In this document: one piece after another, positions 1 through 6,166 of the stretch | Layout: each line of letters begins with the position of its first letter | Numbering within the stretch: position 1 is the first letter of the stretch | Source of the DNA: DAONLM01 sp035406685 | GTDB lineage: Bacteria > Spirochaetota > GWE2-31-10 > MWDO01 | DNA: 6,643 nt | NCBI GenBank assembly: GCA_035406685.1 | Contig: DAONLM010000168.1 | Location: forward strand, 1 to 6,643 | Reading direction: 5' to 3' | Made by a program: the position numbers and the translations under genes | The notes under the pieces: generated by a model | What the model saw: the letters and a program-made list of their open reading frames with translations, nothing else | Databases searched by the model: none | Told to the model about the DNA's origin: nothing

Positions 1-3
1 TTA

Positions 4-70
4 AAAAAATATTTCTATATATTAATCACAAAATTTTTAAGAAAATCCTTTACAACTTTTAGAAAAAATT
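4..70 (-). repeat. Left copy of a 67-bp inverted leader repeat
   Basis: Read on the - strand, this segment matches 6353-6419 on the + strand at 63 of 67 positions without gaps; the mismatches face 6361, 6367, 6384 and 6390. A run of 29 identical bases lies at the end nearest the window edge. The right copy ends 19 bases before the start codon of a ribbon-helix-helix-like gene. By symmetry this copy should be the leader of a related gene that starts about 15-20 bases beyond base 1 on the - strand. That gene is outside the window and is inferred only. The repeat contains a TATATA stretch that could act as a -10 box for leftward transcription. Confidence 0.85.
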
Positions 71-82
71 AAAAAAAAATTG

Positions 83-131
83 CCTAAAAATAAAATAGTA
101 TTTGTTTAAAATTTATTTTGACATTTTTAGG
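83..131. repeat. 9-bp inverted repeat between the left repeat and clpB
   Basis: CCTAAAAAT at 83-91 is exactly complementary to ATTTTTAGG at 123-131, with 31 bases between them. Two more pairs (TG/CA) can be added if T132 is bulged. The right arm overlaps a perfect TTGACA at 118-123, which has no convincing -10 box at the proper distance. It could be an operator or a weak bidirectional stem in this divergent intergenic region. In such AT-rich DNA a chance origin is quite possible. Confidence 0.3.
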
Positions 132-141
132 TCATTCGCTG

Positions 142-170
142 ATTCAATAACGAAGTGTATTTTTTATAAT
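142..170 (+). promoter_or_regulatory. Candidate clpB promoter
   Basis: A consensus TATAAT lies at 165-170. The only -35 candidate at 17 bp is ATTCAA (142-147), which is poor, so the call rests on the -10 box. Transcription would start near 177 and leave a leader of about 155 bases before the clpB start codon. No CIRCE inverted repeat (TTAGCACTC with its complement 9 bases away), the usual HrcA operator of heat-shock genes, was seen in 1-330. Confidence 0.4.
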
Positions 171-205
171 AATTTTTCTAAAAAAATTGATAGGTAAGAA
201 AATAG

Positions 206-230
206 CCCTAAAAAAACTGTTTTTTAGAGG
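206..230 (+). other. Stem-loop in the clpB leader
   Basis: CTAAAAAA (208-215) pairs with TTTTTTAG (220-227) around a four-base ACTG loop. CC at 206-207 can pair with GG at 229-230 if A228 is bulged. The stem is about ten base pairs with its U-run in the 3' arm. It lies about 30 bases after the predicted transcription start and 100 bases before clpB. It could be a leader attenuator or an mRNA 5' stabiliser. A terminator of an upstream gene is unlikely, because the gene expected to the left would be transcribed away from here. Confidence 0.4.
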
Positions 231-271
231 TACTCAATAATTAAATTTAAAAAAAGATTAAAAATCTATTG

Positions 272-322
272 CCTTATTTCAAATTTATTTATAACTTATA
301 AAAAATAAATTTTTTGAAGGAG
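272..322 (+). promoter_or_regulatory. clpB ribosome binding site within an AU-rich hairpin
   Basis: AAGGAG at 317-322 is a strong Shine-Dalgarno sequence 8 bases before the clpB ATG. Just upstream, AAATTTATTT (281-290) is perfectly complementary to AAATAAATTT (303-312) around a 12-base loop. CCTT at 272-275 can pair with AAGG at 317-320, or TTC (278-280) with GAA (316-318), so the folded leader could partly hide the Shine-Dalgarno. The stem is all A-U and should melt easily. The inverted repeat is seen in the sequence; a heat-sensing role is inference. Confidence 0.4.
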
Positions 323-330
323 AATAAAAA

Positions 331-2913
331 ATGAATTATGATAGAATGACAATAATGTTACAACAGGCAATTCAGAATGCAGCATCCCTTGCTATTCAAA
401 ATAATAATCCAGAAGTGGATATTGAACATATACTTTATGCCTTACTGGAGCAAAAAGAGGGTATTTTACCACCTTTATTTGATGCAATTGGTGTTGGAGC
501 AGTCAAAATTAAAAATGAAATAAATTTATTATTAAAAGAAAAGCCTCAAATAATGGGAGAGATAAATAGAAATCCCTCAATCTCTGTCGAGGCTGGTAAA
601 ATGTTTATCAATGCTGAAAAGGAGATGAAAAAATTAAATGATGAATATATTTCAGCAGAACATCTAATCCTTGCTCTATTAAAGATGAATAATAGAGTAA
701 GTCAGTTATTTAAAAGACTCGGAATTAATGAAGACAATATCTTACTTGCCTTAAAACAGATAAGAGGTAATCAGAGAGTAACTGATCAGGATCCAGAATC
801 AAAATACAGGGTTCTTGAGAAATATACCCGTGATCTTACAGCACTTGCAAGGCAGAATAAACTTGATCCAGTTATAGGAAGAGACGATGAGATAAGAAGG
901 GTTATTCAGATTCTATCAAGAAGAACAAAGAATAATCCAGTATTGATAGGTGAACCCGGTGTTGGTAAGACAGCAATAGTTGAGGGCTTAGCAAAAAGAA
1001 TATTTGAAGGTGATGTGCCACAGAGTCTAAAAAATAAAAAAATACTCGCCCTTGATCTTGCAATGCTTGTTGCTGGTGCAAAATATAGAGGCGAGTTTGA
1101 AGAGAGGTTAAAGGCAGTTATTCAGGAGATAGAAAAATCAGAGGGTAATATAATTCTTTTTATTGATGAGTTACATACCCTTGTTGGTGCTGGATCAGCA
1201 GAAGGCTCAATGGATGCGTCAAATATTCTTAAACCATCTCTGGCAAGAGGGGAGATCCATTGTATAGGTGCAACAACTCTTGATGAATACAGAAAACATA
1301 TAGAAAAAGACGCAGCTCTTGAAAGAAGGTTTCAGCCTCTATTGGTAAAAGAGCCAAGTGTGGAGGACTCAATAGCGATTTTACGAGGATTAAAAGAGAG
1401 ATACGAACTTCATCACAGGGTAAGAATTCAGGATAATGCAATAGTGAGCGCCGTTATTCTTTCTAATAGATATATATCAAATAGATTTTTACCAGATAAG
1501 GCAATAGATTTAATAGATGAGGCAGCAAGTAGATTAAAGATGCAGATAGAGAGCCAGCCAGAAGAGATAGATATTATAGAAAGAAAGATTCTTAATCTTG
1601 AAATTGAAAAAAGAGCTCTATCAAGAGAGACAGACGAGTTATCAAAAGAGAGACTTGCAAGAGTAGAAGAGGAGTTAAAAGAGTTAAAAGAAAAGTCAAA
1701 TGCAATGAAAATTCAGTGGAATAATGAGAAAAGGTTAATTGAAGAGATAGCAAAGGTAAAAGAGGAACTGGATATTTTAAAGAATAGAGAAGAGGAACTC
1801 ATCAGGATGGGAAATCTAACAGAGGCAAGTAAAATTAAATATGGGGATAGAATAATACTTGAGAAGAAACTTAAAGAGTTATCTGATAAACTTGAAGAGA
1901 TTCATAGAGATACCAAACTTTTGAAAGAAGAGGTTACAGAAGAGGATATTGCTTATGTTGTCTCTATGTGGACCGGAATTCCAGTAAAAAAGATGCTTCA
2001 ATCAGAGAGAGAGAAGTTATTAGAACTTGAGTCTCATTTACATGAGTCTATTATTGGTCAGGATGAGGCAATAGTTGCTGTAAGTAATGCAATAAGGAGA
2101 AATAAGGCTGGTATTTCTGATCAAAATAGGCCAATAGGCTCATTTATATTTGCAGGTCCTACTGGGGTTGGTAAGACAGAACTTGCAAAGTCGCTAGCAA
2201 AATTTCTTTTTGACGATGTTAAGGCAATGACCCGTATAGATATGTCAGAATATATGGAGAAACATAGTGTCTCAAGATTAATCGGAGCCCCCCCGGGATA
2301 TGTTGGCTATGATGAAGGTGGCCAACTTACAGAGGCTGTCAGACGAAGACCATATTCAGTCATACTTTTTGATGAGATAGAAAAGGCTCATCCAGATGTT
2401 TTTAATATTCTTTTACAATTGCTGGATGATGGCAGATTGACAGATAATCAGGGTAGGGTAGTTGATTTTAAGAATACCATAATAATTATGACAAGTAATT
2501 TAGGATCTCATATCATTCAGGAGAATGTCGAGATAACAGAGGTTGTAAAAGAGAGAATATTAAAAGAGATTCACGGTTTTTTTAGACCAGAATTCTTGAA
2601 TAGAATCGATGAAATAATAATTTTCCATAGATTGACCAAAGAGCATATTAGAGATATTGTAAAGTTGCAATTAAAATATTTGAAAAATAGACTTGAAGAA
2701 AAACATATCAATGTAAATTTCGGTGATTCTGTAATAGATTATATATCGGATGTTGGTTTTGATCCAATTTATGGTGCAAGACCTTTAAGAAGAGCAATTC
2801 AGAATGAGATAGAGAATCTACTTGCAAAAGAAATCATTGCTGGTAATATTAGTGAAAAGGATAATTTAGAGGTAATTTTTGAACAGGAAAAAATACAAAT
2901 TTTAAAAAATTAA
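331..2913 (+). CDS. clpB: ATP-dependent disaggregase ClpB (Hsp100)
   Basis: Cytosolic hexameric AAA+ chaperone that threads polypeptides out of aggregates with DnaK/DnaJ/GrpE and does not degrade them. The 860 residues match the usual length (about 857 in E. coli). An N-terminal Clp repeat domain covers about 1-145. The first ATPase module has Walker A GEPGVGKT (207-214), pore loop KYRGEFEER (251-259), Walker B IILFIDE (274-280) and arginine finger ALERRF (329-334). The coiled-coil middle domain, about 405-535, separates ClpB from ClpA and ClpC. The second module has Walker A GPTGVGKT (609-616), pore loop GYVG (656-659), Walker B VILFDE (677-682), NRID (757-760) and sensor-2 GARPLRR (815-821). 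All catalytic motifs are intact, and I saw no ClpP-docking IGF/IGL loop. The start is fixed by AAGGAG 8 bases upstream and a family-typical N terminus. It appears to be transcribed alone: the next gene is 120 bases away with its own promoter candidate. Confidence 0.98.
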   Translation: MNYDRMTIMLQQAIQNAASLAIQNNNPEVDIEHILYALLEQKEGILPPLFDAIGVGAVKIKNEINLLLKEKPQIMGEINRNPSISVEAGKMFINAEKEMKKLNDEYISAEHLILALLKMNNRVSQLFKRLGINEDNILLALKQIRGNQRVTDQDPESKYRVLEKYTRDLTALARQNKLDPVIGRDDEIRRVIQILSRRTKNNPVLIGEPGVGKTAIVEGLAKRIFEGDVPQSLKNKKILALDLAMLVAGAKYRGEFEERLKAVIQEIEKSEGNIILFIDELHTLVGAGSAEGSMDASNILKPSLARGEIHCIGATTLDEYRKHIEKDAALERRFQPLLVKEPSVEDSIAILRGLKERYELHHRVRIQDNAIVSAVILSNRYISNRFLPDKAIDLIDEAASRLKMQIESQPEEIDIIERKILNLEIEKRALSRETDELSKERLARVEEELKELKEKSNAMKIQWNNEKRLIEEIAKVKEELDILKNREEELIRMGNLTEASKIKYGDRIILEKKLKELSDKLEEIHRDTKLLKEEVTEEDIAYVVSMWTGIPVKKMLQSEREKLLELESHLHESIIGQDEAIVAVSNAIRRNKAGISDQNRPIGSFIFAGPTGVGKTELAKSLAKFLFDDVKAMTRIDMSEYMEKHSVSRLIGAPPGYVGYDEGGQLTEAVRRRPYSVILFDEIEKAHPDVFNILLQLLDDGRLTDNQGRVVDFKNTIIIMTSNLGSHIIQENVEITEVVKERILKEIHGFFRPEFLNRIDEIIIFHRLTKEHIRDIVKLQLKYLKNRLEEKHINVNFGDSVIDYISDVGFDPIYGARPLRRAIQNEIENLLAKEIIAGNISEKDNLEVIFEQEKIQILKN

Positions 2914-2922
2914 AAAAAATAT

Positions 2923-2951
2923 TTGAAAATCTTCCTCTTTTATGTTATGAT
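2923..2951 (+). promoter_or_regulatory. Promoter candidate for the 161-residue gene
   Basis: TTGAAA (2923-2928) and TATGAT (2946-2951) are separated by exactly 17 bases and each match the sigma70 consensus at 5 of 6 positions. Transcription would begin near 2958, giving a leader of about 76 bases. This suggests that the gene at 3034 is not read only from the clpB promoter. Confidence 0.55.
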
Positions 2952-2970
2952 TATTACTGTGGTTAATAAT
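2950..2970. promoter_or_regulatory. Dyad overlapping the -10 box and start point
   Basis: ATTATTA (2950-2956) and TAATAAT (2964-2970) form a perfect 7-bp dyad around a 7-base centre. It overlaps the -10 box and the predicted start point, the classic place for a repressor operator. ATGGTAAT then occurs twice (2985-2992 and 3003-3010) in the leader. The sequence is AT-rich, so chance is possible. Confidence 0.3.
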
Positions 2971-3033
2971 GATATCTTTATTATATGGTAATCCATTAAG
3001 AAATGGTAATATCTTTAAATTAAGGGGGAGAGA

Positions 3034-3519
3034 ATGCCAAATGTTGAAGATATAAAGGTGCTTATTAAGGAGATTCAGACTCATTATGAGAAGCATTTAA
3101 ATAATAAGTATGTTAAAAATATCATATTAAAACTGGATTTACCACTTATGATAAATCAGGATAAAAATATTATTCTTACAAATGAGATTTTATATCTTGA
3201 TTCAAAAGGCTCAATAGAGGATATTTACGAGGGAATAATTGCTGTAAATTATGTAATAAATGAGATAGAAAAGAATGTTGTGCCTAATTTATCTCAGTAT
3301 GTTGCTCTTTATGCTGATCAAAAGAATGAAAATGAGAAGATTTTAGCCCAGATGGCGATTAAAAATTATCCCATGAATATTAAGATTCTTAAAGATAAAA
3401 TTAAATCTCTATTTTTTAAAGTTTATGACTTTGATAAAATAAATTTTAGCAAAGATCCAGCCTATAAGAAAGTAAGAAATTTTAGTGAATTGGAAAAATT
3501 ATATTTAAGTAATCAGTAA
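3034..3519 (+). CDS. Hypothetical protein, 161 residues, probably cytoplasmic
   Basis: I do not recognise this family. The protein has no signal peptide, no membrane segment and no cysteine. It is rich in Lys, Asn, Ile and Glu and reads as mostly helical, with amphipathic stretches at about 1-35, 60-85 and 95-130. A small hydrophobic/polar segment at about 40-57 could form strands. No nucleotide-binding, metal-binding or catalytic motif is evident. The start is well supported by GGGGGAG at 3024-3030, though the gap to ATG is only 3 bases. The gene sits between clpB and an MGMT-like gene, 58 bases upstream of the latter, and has its own promoter candidate. Base composition and codon use resemble the neighbours, so it looks like a real gene of this genome. 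No function is proposed. Confidence 0.8.
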   Translation: MPNVEDIKVLIKEIQTHYEKHLNNKYVKNIILKLDLPLMINQDKNIILTNEILYLDSKGSIEDIYEGIIAVNYVINEIEKNVVPNLSQYVALYADQKNENEKILAQMAIKNYPMNIKILKDKIKSLFFKVYDFDKINFSKDPAYKKVRNFSELEKLYLSNQ

Positions 3520-3550
3520 TAAAAATTTTTTAACTAAAATAAATTTTTAT
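3519..3550 (+). terminator. All-AT inverted repeat after the 161-residue gene
   Basis: ATAAAAATTT (3519-3528) is perfectly complementary to AAATTTTTAT (3541-3550) around a 12-base loop, beginning at the last base of the stop codon. Its position suits a terminator or 3' stabiliser, but the stem has no G-C pair and no clean U-run follows. Read-through into the next gene is likely. Confidence 0.25.
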
Positions 3551-3577
3551 AAAAATCGGTGATAGAAGTATAAATGT

Positions 3578-4048
3578 ATGAAATCTAAAAAAAGCTGGAA
3601 AGAAAAATTATTAAATAGTAAGAATTTGCCAAGAGTTGAGAAAATTTCAGAAAAGATGGAAAAAAGATGGGGTAAGGGGAGTGTGGCAATCCCTTCTCCA
3701 AAAGAGATTGATGATATAATGAGAATGGTGCCAGAAGGTAAGGTAATTACTTTTGATGAAATAAGAGAATTTCTTGCCAAAAAGTATAATGCTACGCTTG
3801 GTTGTCCAATCACTACTGGTTTGTTTGCCTGTATTGCTGCTAATGCAAGTATAGAAGATGAAAATAATGGTATAAAAGATATCAATCCATACTGGCGGAC
3901 TCTTAAGAGTGGTGGTTTTTTAAATGAAAAATATCCGGGTGGTATTGCGAGGCAAAAAGAGAGACTTGAGAAAGAAGGACATTCTATTCTGTCAAAAGGT
4001 AAAAAGTATTTTGTAGAAAACTATAAAGAAAAATTATTTAAACTTTGA
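3578..4048 (+). CDS. MGMT-family (alkyltransferase-like) protein without the acceptor cysteine
   Basis: 156 residues resembling the DNA-binding winged-helix domain of O6-alkylguanine-DNA methyltransferase. The stretch 51-70 (VPEGKVITFDEI onward) matches the family's helix-turn-helix entry. GCPITTG (75-81) and the alanine-rich helix after it match the DNA-binding helix, and LKSGG...PGG (109-122) matches the conserved loop after the active site. Where true methyltransferases have P-C-H-R, this protein has NPYWR (103-107), with Tyr in place of the acceptor Cys. Its only cysteines are C76 and C85. An N-terminal extension of about 40 basic residues starting with a KSWKEKL motif is, from memory, shared by a bacterial subfamily annotated only as MGMT family protein. 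It probably binds DNA, perhaps damaged guanines, without alkyl transfer (inferred from alkyltransferase-like proteins). The Shine-Dalgarno is weak (GGTGAT, 3559-3564), and a 5-codon reading frame (3574-3588) overlaps the start. It probably shares a transcript with the response regulator 25 bases downstream. Confidence 0.85.
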   Translation: MKSKKSWKEKLLNSKNLPRVEKISEKMEKRWGKGSVAIPSPKEIDDIMRMVPEGKVITFDEIREFLAKKYNATLGCPITTGLFACIAANASIEDENNGIKDINPYWRTLKSGGFLNEKYPGGIARQKERLEKEGHSILSKGKKYFVENYKEKLFKL

Positions 4049-4073
4049 TTTGTTGGTGAGGCAATTTTAAGCA

Positions 4074-4760
4074 ATGAGGATACTTATAATAGAAGATGAA
4101 ATTAAAATTGCAAATTTTATTAAAAAAGGGCTAAAAGAAGAGGGATATGTTGCTGATATTGCAGTAGATGGAAAAGAGGGATTGGATTTTCTCTATTCTA
4201 ATAGTTATGATCTTGTTATACTTGATCTTATGCTTCCAAAGATTGATGGCATTACTATCTGTTCTGAAGTAAGAAAAAGAAATATTAATACACCTATTCT
4301 TATTCTTAGTGCAAAGGATACTGTTAAAGATAAGGTAACTGGTCTTGATAGTGGAGCCGATGATTATCTAACAAAGCCATTTTCATTTGAAGAACTTCTT
4401 GCAAGGATTAGAGCCTTATTAAGAGGAAAGGCTAATAAAGAGGTGACAAAATTAAAAGTTGATGATCTTGAGATGGATCTTTTAAATCATACAGTAAAAA
4501 GAGGAGATAAAGAGATCTCACTTTCGACAAAAGAGTATATGCTTTTAGAATATCTTATGAGAAATGCCGGAACTGTTGTAACAAGGACAATGATAGCAGA
4601 AAATGTGTGGGGATTGGATTTTGATAGTTATACTAATATAATTGATGTGTATATAAATTATCTTAGAAATAAAATAGATAAAGATTCTAATAAAAAACTT
4701 CTTCATACTGTTAGAGGAAGAGGCTATATGATAAAAAGTCTTTCTGGAGAGGATAAGTAA
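4074..4760 (+). CDS. OmpR/PhoB-family response regulator (CusR-like), orphan
   Basis: Cytoplasmic two-component transcription factor of 228 residues, the normal length. The receiver domain (1-118) has the acidic pair E7/D8, phospho-acceptor D51 in LVILDLMLP, switch residues S79 and Y98, and K101 in the TKPF motif, so phosphorylation chemistry is intact. The C-terminal winged helix (about 124-223) contains LSTKEYMLLEYLM, a recognition helix around TNIIDVYINYLRNKID and the wing sequence VRGRGYM. The interdomain and recognition-helix sequences are closest to the CusR/CopR type, but the signal cannot be told from this. ATG 4074 is the first start after an in-frame TAA at 4068. GGTGAGG (4055-4061) is 12 bases away, longer than ideal. 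No histidine kinase gene follows: the next gene, 216 bases away, is a sugar permease. The partner kinase must be encoded elsewhere. The box-rich DNA immediately downstream is a possible, unproven target. Confidence 0.95.
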   Translation: MRILIIEDEIKIANFIKKGLKEEGYVADIAVDGKEGLDFLYSNSYDLVILDLMLPKIDGITICSEVRKRNINTPILILSAKDTVKDKVTGLDSGADDYLTKPFSFEELLARIRALLRGKANKEVTKLKVDDLEMDLLNHTVKRGDKEISLSTKEYMLLEYLMRNAGTVVTRTMIAENVWGLDFDSYTNIIDVYINYLRNKIDKDSNKKLLHTVRGRGYMIKSLSGEDK

Positions 4761-4774
4761 TTTTTTTTGATTAA

Positions 4775-4867
4775 AACGTTATATTACATTATATAAAGGG
4801 GATATCTGTATTTTAAAGTGTGATATCTTATTTAAGGAGAGGGGGATATCTGTATAGAATAACGTTA
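4775..4867. promoter_or_regulatory. Cluster of GATATC and AACGTT boxes upstream of the permease
   Basis: Three GATATC palindromes lie at 4801-4806, 4822-4827 and 4845-4850, spaced 21 and 23 bases, about two helical turns. The outer two are part of an exact 14-base direct repeat, GGGGATATCTGTAT, at 4798-4811 and 4842-4855. The set is flanked by AACGTT palindromes at 4775-4780 and 4861-4866, the second inside a perfect TAACGTTA. CG-centred palindromes of this kind occur in LacI-family operators, and spaced direct repeats are typical of OmpR-family sites. The whole group lies 55-150 bases upstream of the -35 box, a position suited to an activator or looping repressor. Repeats and spacing are seen; the binding protein is inferred. 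Confidence 0.5.
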
Positions 4868-4921
4868 ATTTCATATATAATAGAATATTTTTAAAAACAA
4901 ATATTATAATTTAAAAAATAG

Positions 4922-4949
4922 TTGACTTTTATGTTTTTTTGGATATACT
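4922..4949 (+). promoter_or_regulatory. Sigma70-type promoter of the ABC permease gene
   Basis: TTGACT (4922-4927; 5 of 6 consensus) and TATACT (4944-4949; 5 of 6) are separated by 16 bases. Transcription would start near 4956-4958, leaving a leader of about 20 bases to the ATG at 4977. This is the best-looking promoter in the window and separates the permease from the response regulator transcript. Confidence 0.65.
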
Positions 4950-4976
4950 ATAAAATAAAGATGTATGAGGTATAGT

Positions 4977-6098
4977 ATGGTAAAAACAGGTTTAAGGAAA
5001 TCATTACTTTCTGAGAGTCAAAAAAAAGTAGCATTAATTATTTTTGAGGTATTTTTGTTTATACTCGCATTTTTCTTTTTACTTCCAGTATTTCTTGTTG
5101 TTTTAAATTCTTTTAAAAATGATACAGAGATTCAGATTAATACACTTGCTTTACCAAGGCTTTATAAATCCATCCCTTCAAAAATAGATAAAGAAGACTT
5201 TGAGATAAAAGTTTTAAATTTTTTAAAAAATGACGAAGAGAGAGAATATGTTAAAAGGTGTTACATTTTAAGAGATGAGAAAAGATATTATTTAAAAAAA
5301 GATCTATCAAAAAATGAAAAAGAAAAATTAAAAGAGATTCTGTATAGTTCAAATATTTTTTCTACTTTATGGCATAATATTTATAAAAATTATTCTGGAG
5401 CCTGGAATTTTGGGAATACCCCTGTTAGAATAAATAATAAGATCATAAAAAATTTTGTAACTTTTCCGCGGGTTTTTTTTAATACTTTAATAATTACTGT
5501 TTTTAGTGTTGTTGGAATAGTTATAACAAGCGCAATGGCTGCTTATGCTCTTGTTAGAAATGAGTATCGCCTTAGTTGGATAATATTTTTACTCTTTACT
5601 TTTTCAATGGTTGTCCCTTTTCAATCAATAATGGTGCCATTAGTAGAGACGGCTAAGGGGTTGGGGTTAAATAATACCTTATGGGGATTGATATTGATAT
5701 ATATTGGGCTTGGCTCTCCAATGGCTATATTTATGTATCATGGATTTATTAAAGCAATACCAAAAGAGTTAGAAGAGTCTGCTGCTATTGATGGTGCTGG
5801 CCCTTTTACAATATTTTTTAGAATAGTATTTCCTTTACTAACTCCTATAACTGCGACAATTGTTATTCTTAATGTTTTATGGATATGGAATGATTTCTTA
5901 CTACCTCTGATTATTTTACAGAGTAAAGAGTTAAGAACAATTCAACTTGCTCAATACTCTTTTTTTGGTGCATACAGTAAGGAGTATGGTCTTGCTCTTG
6001 CTTCTCTTGTAACCTCTGCAGCTCCTATTATTATCTTTTATCTTATTATGCAGAAGTATATTATAAAAGGGATTACAAGCGGGGCCGTAAAAGGATAA
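4977..6098 (+). CDS. MalG-type carbohydrate ABC transporter permease with enlarged first loop
   Basis: Inner-membrane subunit of a binding-protein-dependent sugar importer (BPD_transp_1 family). Residues count from 4977 (373 in total). TM1 is about 19-43, and five further helices follow from about 164 (FFNTLIITVF), ending with a C-terminal helix at about 346-360. The cytoplasmic EAA loop that docks on the ATPase is clear at about 264-287: ELEESAAIDGAG followed by FFRIVFPLLTP. The family norm is about 270-300 residues. The excess lies between TM1 and TM2, where about 120 residues replace the usual 40 or so. Much of it is very charged (about 64-125), facing the outside of the membrane. ATG 4965 is also in frame, but GAGG at 4967-4970 sits 6 bases before ATG 4977, and 4965 is too near the predicted transcription start. 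No MalF-type partner, binding protein or ATPase gene lies beside it, which is unusual because MalG normally ends a three-gene operon. Confidence 0.93.
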   Translation: MVKTGLRKSLLSESQKKVALIIFEVFLFILAFFFLLPVFLVVLNSFKNDTEIQINTLALPRLYKSIPSKIDKEDFEIKVLNFLKNDEEREYVKRCYILRDEKRYYLKKDLSKNEKEKLKEILYSSNIFSTLWHNIYKNYSGAWNFGNTPVRINNKIIKNFVTFPRVFFNTLIITVFSVVGIVITSAMAAYALVRNEYRLSWIIFLLFTFSMVVPFQSIMVPLVETAKGLGLNNTLWGLILIYIGLGSPMAIFMYHGFIKAIPKELEESAAIDGAGPFTIFFRIVFPLLTPITATIVILNVLWIWNDFLLPLIILQSKELRTIQLAQYSFFGAYSKEYGLALASLVTSAAPIIIFYLIMQKYIIKGITSGAVKG

Positions 6099-6166
6099 TA
6101 ATTCTTTGTTGTATCTTTAGTAGCTGAATTTTAAATTAAAAAAATAGAGTTTAGTAAGATATTATC

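Noticed and set aside
118..148. Perfect TTGACA at 118-123 as a -35 box for clpB
   Set aside because: At 16-18 bases downstream there is no acceptable -10 box; the nearest, TTCAAT, is at 19 and weak. The TATAAT at 165-170 is preferred.
100..330. CIRCE or other known heat-shock operator upstream of clpB
   Set aside because: No inverted repeat matching the HrcA operator was found.
1229..1441. 70-residue open frame on the - strand inside clpB
   Set aside because: It lies fully antisense to conserved ClpB coding sequence, has no ribosome site and resembles no family.
2905..2925. Terminator directly after clpB from CAAAT / ATTTG arms
   Set aside because: The stem is short, interrupted and A-U only, and the following bases are not a U-tract.
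2902..3096. 64-residue open frame on the - strand across the clpB end and the next gene start
   Set aside because: It overlaps two better-supported + strand genes and a promoter candidate, and its composition is that of translated AT-rich DNA.
3547..3885. 112-residue open frame on the - strand opposite the MGMT-like gene
   Set aside because: It is a shadow of a gene with recognisable family motifs; its hydrophobic look comes from reading lysine- and glutamate-rich codons backwards.
4758..4770. T8 run after the response regulator stop codon as an intrinsic terminator
   Set aside because: No stem-loop precedes the T run.
4798..4855. The repeated GATATC boxes as a small CRISPR array
   Set aside because: The repeats are too short and not uniform, the middle copy shares only the core, and no cas gene is present.
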